From: Helicobacteraceae bacterium
Lineage (GTDB): Bacteria > Campylobacterota > Campylobacteria > Campylobacterales > Sulfurimonadaceae
NCBI GenBank assembly: GCA_030642185.1
Contig: DAOWOG010000047.1
Coordinates: 1-7,331 of the forward strand
Direction: 5' to 3'
DNA length: 7,331 nucleotides
Shown here: positions 1 through 6,069 of the stretch, piece after piece
How the letters are laid out: the number at the start of each line of letters is the position of its first letter
Position numbering within the stretch: position 1 is the stretch's first letter
The notes under the pieces: generated by a model
Seen by the model: the letters and a program-made list of their open reading frames with translations, nothing else
The model's database searches: none
Told to the model about the DNA's origin: nothing
Translations under genes and position numbers: made by a program

Positions 1-202
1 CGCGGTAAGTGGCGAGTACGGCATCTTCCGGTGTCAGCGCATGCATCACACCGGTCGCCACTGCCTCTTCACCGATGTATAGGTGTAAAAAACCCCGGAT
101 TTTCTCATTACTGTAGAGTTCCACACACTTCTCTTCAAAGCGCCGGATCAAAAGCATCTGGCGGTAAAATTTCCGGGCCAGCGTAAGATTCAGTTCCATC
201 AT
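1..202 (-). CDS. pdhA: 2-oxoacid (pyruvate or acetoin) dehydrogenase E1 alpha subunit, N-terminal part
   Basis: Thiamine-diphosphate-dependent E1 alpha subunit, which with E1 beta decarboxylates the 2-oxoacid and passes the acyl group to the lipoyl arm of E2. Only about 67 codons are present; the gene continues beyond the left edge, so the thiamine-diphosphate motif (GDG...N) is not visible. What is seen is the typical family N-terminus: [13 protein letters not shown], then [13 protein letters not shown] and a final ATYR, where family members continue into the GHG/EHG segment. Two adjacent in-frame ATGs occur at 202 and 199. The Shine-Dalgarno AAGGAG (211-206) lies 3 nt before the first and 6 nt before the second, so 199 is the better spaced start. 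The ribosome site abuts the stop codon of the upstream acsA, 9 bp away, indicating co-transcription and probably coupled translation. Acetoin dehydrogenase AcoA has an almost identical N-terminus and cannot be excluded; the dehydrogenase family itself is secure. Confidence 0.88.
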   Translation of the reverse strand, partial: MMELNLTLARKFYRQMLLIRRFEEKCVELYSNEKIRGFLHLYIGEEAVATGVMHALTPEDAVLATYR

Positions 203-211
203 GATCTCCTT

Positions 212-1963
212 TTAATCTTCCAATGTTGAGATGTCGCCCTCGGGCAGTCCCATTTCACGTGCCTTCAGCAGCCGTCGCATGATCTTACCGCTTCGGGTTT
301 TGGGCAGGTTCTCCTGAAACTCGATCTCTTTTGGTGCTACGGCAGCTCCCAGTTTTTTTCGCCCAAAACCGATCAGTTCCCGTTTGAGCTCCTCGGAGGC
401 TTCAACACCGGTTTTGAGTGATACAAAGGCTTTGACCAGCTGCCCGATGATGGGATCAGGTTTTCCGATCACTCCGGCTTCCGCTACTGCAGGATGTTCC
501 ATCAGGACACTTTCAACTTCGAAAGGTCCCACCATATGACCGGAGGTTTTAATGATGTCATCGGCGCGGCCGACAAACCAGAAATAGCCGTCTTTGTCCC
601 GGTAGGCGAGGTCACCCGAGAGGTACCAGCCTCCGGTAAAGCTTTTGTTGTATTTTTCTTCATTATGCAGATATCCACGGAACATGGAGGGCCAGCCGGG
701 CTTGAGGGCGAGCTCGCCCTCTTTGAGAGGTTCGGTGATCTCAGTGACACTGCCATCTTCATTGTGATGCACGATTCCCGCTTTGATGCCCGGAAGGGGC
801 TTGCCCATCGAGCCGGGTCGTATGGTCTGGGAGATCAGATTGGCGATCATGATCCCGCCGGTCTCTGTTTGCCACCAGTTATCATGGATCGGCATGTTCA
901 GTTTCTCCGCTCCCCAGACCACCGCTTCGGGATTGAGTGGTTCGCCCACGCTCTGGATAAGACGCAGAGAGGAAAGATCGAACTCCTGTGTCGGGTCATT
1001 GTCAATGCGCATCAGGCGGCGAATCGCCGTGGGAGCAGTATACCAGACGCTTACCTGCTCATCTTGCAAGACACTGTACCAGTGCTCAGCATTGAACTCC
1101 GCTTCATCCACAACATTGGTGACACCGTGGATCCACGGTGTGATGATCCCATACGAGGTACCGGTGACCCAGCCGGGATCGGCGGTGCACCAGTAAATGT
1201 CATCCGGATGGAGATCGAGTGCGTATTGGCCGGTCATCCAGTGGGTGTGGACGGCTTTGTGCACATGTACAACCCCTTTGGGCATTCCGGTGGTGCCGCT
1301 GGTAAAGTGGAGGATTGACATATCTTCGGGATCAGTCGGCGGTATCTCAAATATATCAGAGGCCTGTTCCATCAATCGTGGAAGCGAGCGCACCTGTTCA
1401 CTCTCATCTTCCTCGGCATCGATCAAAAAGACATAGCGAAGTTCAGGCAGCTGATCCAGCAGAGGGCGTATCTTTTTTTTGAAGAGCCTTTGGGTCGTCA
1501 GCAGTGCTCTGGCATCGCCGCGCTGCATGCGCTGCAGTATGGGTTCGGGACCGAACTGCGAAAAGAGCGGGCAGAGGACATTGCGGTTCTTTAGAATGCC
1601 CATAGCAGCGATGTAAAGTTCAGGAAGCCGTGTGGAGAGGGTAAAAACCCGGTCACCTTTTGCGAAGCCCAATGATTTGAGCACATTGGCAAATCTGGCG
1701 GTCTCCTTTTTCATTTCGGCAAAAGTAAAGGTGCGTTTTTCACCATCTTGTCCCAGCCAGAGCAGGGCAGTTTTGTCCGAGAGCGGACCGTTGGCGTGAC
1801 GGTCGATCGCTTCATGAGCGATATTGAGCCCGCCTGAGGGCAATCCCTCAAACTTCAGGGCTACATCTTCCCATTTAAAAGATCGATACTCTTTTTTATA
1901 ATCCGTGAGATTCGGACGGACCGGAAAATCATCCGGGCTTTTTTTGATCCACTTCTCTTGCAT
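212..1963 (-). CDS. acsA: Acetate-CoA ligase (acetyl-CoA synthetase, AcsA type)
   Basis: A 583-residue, AMP-forming, ANL-superfamily enzyme that activates acetate (perhaps propionate) with ATP to acetyl-AMP and then acetyl-CoA in the cytoplasm. The adenylation core is complete: P-loop [11 protein letters not shown] (221-231), WWQTETGG (363-370), [20 protein letters not shown] (447-466) with the hinge region after it, and [11 protein letters not shown] (554-563) carrying Lys560, the catalytic lysine whose acetylation by Pat-type enzymes silences Acs. The paired Trp before QTETGG is the feature that narrows the acyl pocket to short acids in Acs. Length matches the Bacillus AcsA type (about 570) rather than the 650-residue E. 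coli Acs. The start ATG at 1963 has AAGGA seven bases upstream (minus strand). It is the first gene of a minus-strand unit with the E1 alpha gene 9 bp downstream, and is divergent from the lipoate operon. A propionate or other short-chain specificity is the main alternative. Confidence 0.9.
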   Translation of the reverse strand: MQEKWIKKSPDDFPVRPNLTDYKKEYRSFKWEDVALKFEGLPSGGLNIAHEAIDRHANGPLSDKTALLWLGQDGEKRTFTFAEMKKETARFANVLKSLGFAKGDRVFTLSTRLPELYIAAMGILKNRNVLCPLFSQFGPEPILQRMQRGDARALLTTQRLFKKKIRPLLDQLPELRYVFLIDAEEDESEQVRSLPRLMEQASDIFEIPPTDPEDMSILHFTSGTTGMPKGVVHVHKAVHTHWMTGQYALDLHPDDIYWCTADPGWVTGTSYGIITPWIHGVTNVVDEAEFNAEHWYSVLQDEQVSVWYTAPTAIRRLMRIDNDPTQEFDLSSLRLIQSVGEPLNPEAVVWGAEKLNMPIHDNWWQTETGGIMIANLISQTIRPGSMGKPLPGIKAGIVHHNEDGSVTEITEPLKEGELALKPGWPSMFRGYLHNEEKYNKSFTGGWYLSGDLAYRDKDGYFWFVGRADDIIKTSGHMVGPFEVESVLMEHPAVAEAGVIGKPDPIIGQLVKAFVSLKTGVEASEELKRELIGFGRKKLGAAVAPKEIEFQENLPKTRSGKIMRRLLKAREMGLPEGDISTLED

Positions 1964-1987
1964 TTTTGCATCCTTCGAAAAGTCTAT

Positions 1988-2012
1988 TTATCATATAATT
2001 ATCATAGGATAA
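1988..2012. repeat. Direct and inverted repeat in the divergent control region
   Basis: TTATCATA occurs twice, at 1988-1995 and 1999-2006, eleven bases apart start to start, or about one helical turn. The second copy also forms an inverted repeat, TTATC (1999-2003), ATAG, GATAA (2008-2012). This arrangement, centred between the divergent acsA and lipoate operons and overlapping the -10 box of the plus strand, is what a regulator site shared by two promoters would look like. The regulator is unknown, and the region is A+T-rich, so chance repeats are possible. Confidence 0.4.
1994..1999 (+). promoter_or_regulatory. Candidate -10 box of the lipoate operon promoter
   Basis: A perfect TATAAT hexamer lies about 65 bases before the preferred start of the lipoate-ligase family gene. 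No convincing -35 hexamer is seen 16-18 bases upstream, where the sequence is the Shine-Dalgarno area of acsA. On the opposite strand TATGAT occurs at 1995-1990 and at 2006-2001, either of which could serve as the -10 of acsA with a short leader. The two promoters would then overlap face to face and share the repeat at 1988-2012. Confidence 0.4.
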
Positions 2013-2063
2013 AGTTTATTTTAGATTGCTTATGAAACAATGATCAAAGAGGTTATAACAATT

Positions 2064-2858
2064 ATGATCAAAGTAAAAACTTGGCGATTGATTGAAACCG
2101 GAATTGGAAGTGCCGGCTGGAATATGGCGCTGGATGAGACACTTTTGGAAGGTTTTAAAGAGGGTGATTTACCGATTCTTCGGCTTTATGGATGGGAGCC
2201 TTCTCTGAGCCTGGGGCGTTTTTCATATGTACATAAAAGTGTGGATATAAAAAGAGCAGAGCAGCAGGGACTATTGTTTGTGCGCCGTATGACCGGAGGA
2301 GGAATACTGGTGCATGGCGCTGATCTTTCCTATACACTGATCCTGCCCCGTAAATCCCTGAAGGAAAAAGGTGTGAAGGAGAGTTATCGACATCTGTGCA
2401 GTTTTCTTATCCGCCTCTATGAAAAACTGGGTTTAAATGCCAATTTTGCCCATGACCTGCAACTTGAAGGTGAAAGATCTGACATCTGTCTGGCGGGGAA
2501 TGAAGCCTACGATATTATGATCGAAGGTGAAAAAATGGGTGGTAATGCCCAGCGTTATACCCGTCACGCTCTGTTTCAACACGGCAGCATTCCCATGCGT
2601 TTGGATGAGGCACGGTTCAAACCGCTTTTTCTGAAGGAGTCCGGTTTGAAGCGTGCGGCAGCGCTGGATCGGTTGGGATGTCCGGTGACGTTTGAGGAAC
2701 TTTCAAGATTGCTGAAAGAGGCTTTCTGCGAAACTTTTGATGTGGATGTCGTGCAGGATACTTTACGTGAGTCAGAGGTGAGGCGAGCGAGAGAACTTCT
2801 GGCGCAAAAATACACTTTGGAGAGCTGGAATGTCGATGCCGAATATGATAGATCGTAA
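2064..2858 (+). CDS. Lipoate-protein ligase / octanoyltransferase family protein (LipM-like)
   Basis: A 264-residue member of the biotin/lipoate ligase fold (BPL_LplA_LipB). It transfers octanoate from octanoyl-ACP, or ATP-activated lipoate, to the lysine of a lipoyl domain. Visible motifs are WRLIETG...NMALDETLLEG at the N-terminus, RRMTGGGILVH (74-84, the lipoyl-binding loop), SDIC with Cys142, GEKMGGNAQ with Lys157, and FQHGSIP (171-177). Cys142 aligns with the SVCF cysteine of Bacillus LipM, the acyl-thioester residue that ATP-dependent LplA lacks, which favours an octanoyltransferase. The GGG loop is LplA-like, so I leave the symbol empty. An in-frame ATG at 2040 would add eight residues, but homologues begin close to METWRFID-type N-termini and the position lacks a Shine-Dalgarno. 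AGAGG at 2048-2052 precedes 2064, although at a long 11-base spacing. The gene overlaps lipA by 29 bp, which supports a LipM-LipA pair for de novo lipoate assembly on the neighbouring dehydrogenase. Confidence 0.85.
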   Translation: MIKVKTWRLIETGIGSAGWNMALDETLLEGFKEGDLPILRLYGWEPSLSLGRFSYVHKSVDIKRAEQQGLLFVRRMTGGGILVHGADLSYTLILPRKSLKEKGVKESYRHLCSFLIRLYEKLGLNANFAHDLQLEGERSDICLAGNEAYDIMIEGEKMGGNAQRYTRHALFQHGSIPMRLDEARFKPLFLKESGLKRAAALDRLGCPVTFEELSRLLKEAFCETFDVDVVQDTLRESEVRRARELLAQKYTLESWNVDAEYDRS

Positions 2859-3690
2859 ACCGGAGTGGCTGCGTAAAAAGATCACGCCGAGTGCGCATCA
2901 GGCGATGGACACTTTATTGAATGATGGGCATCTTCATACAGTATGTGAGGAGGCGATGTGTCCCAATATCAGCGAGTGCTTTCGCCATAAGCAGGCAACC
3001 TTTCTGATTTTGGGCAATATTTGCACTCGTGCCTGCACTTTTTGTGCGGTAAGTAAGGCAAGGCCCATAGCAGTTGACCCTGATGAGCCGCAAAATGTAG
3101 CGGAGGCTGTCAGACAGCTCGGGCTGCGCCATGCGGTCATTACAAGTCCTACGCGCGATGATCTGTTTGATGGCGGTGCCGGACACTTTTGTCAAACGGT
3201 AGATGCCATCAAGGCCATTGATCATTCCATTACCGTTGAGTTGTTGATCCCCGATATGCAGGAAAATGAAGCGGCTCTCGCACAGGTAGCGGGAAGTGGC
3301 GCCGAGATCATCGGACACAACCTGGAGACAGTGCCACGACTCTATCATGTACGTCATGGTGCAGAATATTTGCGTTCACTGCGGGTGTTGAAGATACTCT
3401 CATCTTTCAATCCCTCAATGGAAAGCAAGAGCGGCATCATGCTCGGTCTGGGTGAACGTGATGACGAGGTGCGGACGCTCATGCAGGACCTGTTGGATGT
3501 CGGCTGCCGATATCTGAGTATCGGTCAGTATCTGGCCCCTTCGCATAAACATGCCAGAGTAGTGGAATATGTGAAGCCTGAGAAGTTTGAGTACTTCCGA
3601 AAGCTGGGGATGGAGATGGGTTTTCGCTATATTAAAAGCTCGCCTTATACCCGCAGCAGCTATATGGCACATGAATATTTGGAAGCCTAA
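2830..3690 (+). CDS. lipA: Lipoyl synthase
   Basis: Radical-SAM enzyme that inserts two sulfurs into the octanoyl chain bound to a lipoyl domain, using an auxiliary cluster as sulfur donor. In 286 residues it shows both clusters: the LipA-specific auxiliary site CEEAMCPNISEC (Cys39, 44, 50), the radical-SAM site CTRACTFC (Cys65, 69, 72), and the C-terminal RSSY (275-278) whose serine ligates the auxiliary cluster. SGIMLGLGE and IGQYLAPS are also family segments. This marks classical LipA rather than the LipS1/LipS2 pair. The start at 2830 is chosen because GGAG (2819-2822) sits seven bases upstream; it lies inside the end of the preceding gene, implying translational coupling. ATGs at 2836 and 2845 are possible but worse spaced. 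Departures from consensus: the usual ITSVxRDDL is ITSPTRDDL, and VRPGA is VRHGA. Activity is still expected because every ligand residue is present. Confidence 0.95.
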   Translation: MSMPNMIDRKPEWLRKKITPSAHQAMDTLLNDGHLHTVCEEAMCPNISECFRHKQATFLILGNICTRACTFCAVSKARPIAVDPDEPQNVAEAVRQLGLRHAVITSPTRDDLFDGGAGHFCQTVDAIKAIDHSITVELLIPDMQENEAALAQVAGSGAEIIGHNLETVPRLYHVRHGAEYLRSLRVLKILSSFNPSMESKSGIMLGLGERDDEVRTLMQDLLDVGCRYLSIGQYLAPSHKHARVVEYVKPEKFEYFRKLGMEMGFRYIKSSPYTRSSYMAHEYLEA

Positions 3691-3704
3691 ACAAGGATGT
3701 TAAT

Positions 3705-5051
3705 ATGAAACAATATGAGGTTGTAGTGATCGGTGCAGGACCGGGAGGATACGAGGCGGCGCTGGAGTTGGGTAAGGCCGGCGTCAAAACGCTGCTGGTA
3801 GATCGAAGTAAAGAGCACATCGGCGGGACATGTCTGAATGAGGGCTGCATCCCGGCTAAAAATTACCTGGAAAGCGCATCATTTGTGTCAAAAGCTTCTT
3901 ATTTCAAAGCGTGTGGCGTAGCCGTGGAAATTGGAGGCCTGGATATGGATCGTCTTCAGGCAAGAACAACATCGCTGAAAAATGAGATCCGTTCCGGTGT
4001 TGTATGGATGCTTGAACAATCCGGGGTAGCGTCTCTTTTCGGCACGGCCCGTTTTCTGGATGCAAAGACGATTGAAGTCGCAGGAGAGAAGATCGGCTTT
4101 GACAAATGCATTATCGCGACGGGTTCTCAGGTTAGAGAGGTTCCGGTATTGCCGCTGGACGGTACGCACATTATCTCCAGCCGTGAGGTTTTTAAGCTGG
4201 AGCGTCTGCCCGCATCGATTGCCATTGTAGGAGCGGGTCCCATCGGATGTGAATTTGCAACTTTTTTTAGTGCTTTTGACGTAGAGGTAACGCTGATCGG
4301 GCGCAGTGCTCAGCTGCTTCCCAATGAAGATGAAGATGTGTCCAAGGCTCTGACACGGGCATTTAAGAAGCGTAGTATCAATGTAATGACTTCTACCGCT
4401 GTTCAAAAGGCCGATGTGAATGAGGATGGAGTGGGACTGCTTATCGAGGGAGAAACGCAAGAATCCATCCGGTGTGAACTGGTACTTTGTGCAACCGGTC
4501 GTACTCCCTATACAGGAGGACTTCATCTCAAGAATGCGGGAGTAGAACAAAATGAAAAGGGTTTTATTGAGGTCAATGCATCGTTACAGACGCTGCAGAA
4601 GCATATCTATGCCATCGGGGATTGCATCGCGACACCCGCTTTTGCCCACACGGCGTATGCTGAAGCCAGAATAGCCGTGCACAATATCATCAGTGGTGAG
4701 AAAATTGCCAATATCCATATCACTCCTTCAACGATCTTTACGCTTCCGGCTATGGCAAGCTGCGGACTGAAAGAGAAAGAGGCCAAAGAAGCAGGGCGTG
4801 CCGTCGAAATCAAAAAGGCCTTTTTCAAAGTCAACACAAAGGCCAAGATTCTCGGGGATGATTCCGGGTTTGCCAAGATGATCGTTTGCGCTGAAAGCGG
4901 TGTGATCCTGGGTGCTTCTATCATCGGCGCAGAGGCAACGGAGATCATCCATGAACTGGTGTTGGCGATTGAACAAAAGCTTACCGAGGGAGAGCTTAAA
5001 AGGATGATCCATGCCCATCCGACCGTCTCGGAGATCGTGAGTTATCTATAG
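3705..5051 (+). CDS. lpdA: Dihydrolipoamide dehydrogenase (E3)
   Basis: FAD-dependent pyridine-nucleotide-disulfide oxidoreductase that reoxidises the dihydrolipoyl arm of E2 and reduces NAD+. The 448 residues show the FAD fingerprint GAGPGGYEAA (11-20), the redox disulfide CLNEGC (Cys43/Cys48) in GGTCLNEGCIPAK, the NAD-binding GAGPIGCEFA (176-185), the second FAD motif YAIGDC (302-307), and the dimerisation-domain HPTVSE (438-443) with the catalytic His438-Glu443 dyad contributed to the partner subunit. Shine-Dalgarno AAGGA (3693-3697) is seven bases before ATG 3705, and the gap to lipA is 14 bp, so it is the last gene of the lipoate operon. It presumably serves the dehydrogenase encoded divergently. 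Slightly short (usual 460-480), with non-consensus details: AKNYL replaces SKALL after the disulfide, and LPAMASCG replaces the usual PExAxVG. A related flavin disulfide reductase is possible, but HPTxSE and the context favour E3. Confidence 0.92.
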   Translation: MKQYEVVVIGAGPGGYEAALELGKAGVKTLLVDRSKEHIGGTCLNEGCIPAKNYLESASFVSKASYFKACGVAVEIGGLDMDRLQARTTSLKNEIRSGVVWMLEQSGVASLFGTARFLDAKTIEVAGEKIGFDKCIIATGSQVREVPVLPLDGTHIISSREVFKLERLPASIAIVGAGPIGCEFATFFSAFDVEVTLIGRSAQLLPNEDEDVSKALTRAFKKRSINVMTSTAVQKADVNEDGVGLLIEGETQESIRCELVLCATGRTPYTGGLHLKNAGVEQNEKGFIEVNASLQTLQKHIYAIGDCIATPAFAHTAYAEARIAVHNIISGEKIANIHITPSTIFTLPAMASCGLKEKEAKEAGRAVEIKKAFFKVNTKAKILGDDSGFAKMIVCAESGVILGASIIGAEATEIIHELVLAIEQKLTEGELKRMIHAHPTVSEIVSYL

Positions 5052-5059
5052 AAGTTCTA

Positions 5060-5094
5060 AGGTATTTCTTTTTTAAGTTTAAGATTAAATACCT
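5060..5094 (+). other. Inverted repeat 8 nt after lpdA
   Basis: AGGTATTT (5060-5067) and AAATACCT (5087-5094) are perfect complements separated by 19 bases, able to form an 8-bp stem in the lpdA 3' region. No T-tract follows, so it is not a standard intrinsic terminator. It could be a 3'-end stability structure or a chance match in A+T-rich DNA. Confidence 0.35.
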
Positions 5095-5115
5095 GACTCT
5101 ATAGTTTAGGGTTTT

Positions 5116-5153
5116 TAGAGGTGCCCTCTAGTTGATCTTGTTATCAGTTTTTT
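5116..5153 (+). terminator. Possible transcription terminator between lpdA and the usp gene
   Basis: A tight hairpin TAGAGG-TGC-CCTCTA (5116-5130; 6-bp stem, 3-nt loop) is followed by a weaker TGAT/ATCA stem (5133-5146) and then six Ts (5148-5153). The strong stem lies 17 bases before the T-run, too far for the usual geometry, and the adjacent stem is weak, so termination would be partial at best. Its position at the end of the lipoate operon and before a gene of different composition makes a terminator plausible. Confidence 0.35.
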
Positions 5154-5169
5154 AGAAACCGGGTAGTAT
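5141..5169 (+). promoter_or_regulatory. Candidate promoter of the usp operon
   Basis: TTATCA (5141-5146) and TAGTAT (5164-5169), separated by exactly 17 bases, each match the sigma-70 hexamers at four of six positions. The start site would fall near 5176, about 20 bases before the usp ATG, just reaching the Shine-Dalgarno. The match is weak, but it is the best in the 144-bp spacer 5052-5195, in which I see nothing else beyond the inverted repeats. Confidence 0.3.
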
Positions 5170-5195
5170 CATTAAAAAAAGGAAGGGGAAAGATT

Positions 5196-6059
5196 ATGGG
5201 AATTTTAAACAATATTCTTGCAGCCATAGACACTTCTGCAATGGCGGATGAAGTTTTAAAAAGAGCAATCTCTTTGGCAAAAGAGGAAAATGCGCAAATA
5301 ACTGTTTTGCACAGTATAGATATCCCGATGTTTGAAACGCTTTTCGGCGGTGTCAGCGGTGAAGAGGAGATCAAAAAAACAATAGCAGAAAAAATGGATA
5401 GGTTAAATGCGGAAGCAAATGTGGAGTACCTTATAACGATCACAAGAGGGAAGCCTGCCTATGAGATCGTATTTGAGTCCGATAAACTGCAGAGTGATCT
5501 GATTATCATCGGTGCACACGGAAAGGAGAGTATAAATGATAGGTTTTTCGGCTCTACTGCCCACAAAATCGCACAAAAGAGCCATCGGCCGCTTTTAATC
5601 ATTAAAACGCCTTTTACAGGTGACTATAAAAATATTTTAGCGCTTAGCAACCTTTCGGAGGCCTCCAAAAAAAGTATACGTTTTGCACAGGGCCTCTTTA
5701 AGCATGCAGATATCAAATTGGCGTATGCTTACGAGCAGATCAGTAATTTGGCGTTAAAATTTTATAATATTAAAGATGATAAAAAAGATGACTATAAAGA
5801 AGAAGTCAGAAAGATGGAAACTTATAACCTGGCAGAGTTTCAAAAAGCAGTTGGCATTAAAAATGCAGAAAAAGTTGAGTGTATCGCTCCTATCAGCGAA
5901 CATTTGCTTGAAATAACAAAGCAGGAGAAGAGTGATCTGATTATCCTCGGTTCTCATGGTATCAAAGTGTCAGACTCTATTACGTATGGTTCCACATCCT
6001 CTTTCCTGATGAAAGCGGTTTCGTCAGATGTATTGATCTATGTGCCATTGGAAAAATAG
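5196..6059 (+). CDS. Universal stress protein, tandem UspA domains
   Basis: A 287-residue cytoplasmic protein made of two UspA folds (about 1-138 and 144-284). Both carry the ATP-binding signature G-2x-G-9x-G-S/T: GAHG (106-109) with GS at 119-120, and GSHG (252-255) with GS at 265-266, so both halves look competent to bind nucleotide. The N-terminus NNILAAIDTSAMADEVLKRA is the usual first strand with its Asp12, and the second domain starts KNILALSNLSEASKKS. A charged, lysine-rich insert lies near 190-205. Such proteins bind ATP and modulate survival under energy or oxidative stress; the partner is unknown. A purine-rich Shine-Dalgarno (GGAAGGGG, 5181-5188) lies seven bases before ATG 5196. 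It is visibly richer in A+T than the genes to its left (poly-A tracts, AAA/ATA codons), suggesting a different history or expression class. The next gene starts 10 bp downstream, so the two are probably co-transcribed. Confidence 0.93.
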   Translation: MGILNNILAAIDTSAMADEVLKRAISLAKEENAQITVLHSIDIPMFETLFGGVSGEEEIKKTIAEKMDRLNAEANVEYLITITRGKPAYEIVFESDKLQSDLIIIGAHGKESINDRFFGSTAHKIAQKSHRPLLIIKTPFTGDYKNILALSNLSEASKKSIRFAQGLFKHADIKLAYAYEQISNLALKFYNIKDDKKDDYKEEVRKMETYNLAEFQKAVGIKNAEKVECIAPISEHLLEITKQEKSDLIILGSHGIKVSDSITYGSTSSFLMKAVSSDVLIYVPLEK

Positions 6060-6069
6060 AGATTTTTAG

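Noticed and set aside
494..1318. A 274-codon open frame on the plus strand within acsA
   Set aside because: It lies antisense to acsA, whose protein carries complete family motifs; its own translation shows no recognisable domain and no ribosome site. It is a shadow frame.
2064..3690. Lipoate genes as part of an sHdr sulfur-oxidation system
   Set aside because: Those loci use LipS1/LipS2 with a LbpA carrier and hdr-like genes; here the synthase is classical LipA with both clusters and RSSY, and E1 alpha and E3 are the neighbours.
3888..4550. A 220-codon open frame on the minus strand within lpdA
   Set aside because: Antisense to a complete E3 gene; the translation has no family motif and is rich in residues expected from reverse-complement coding sequence.
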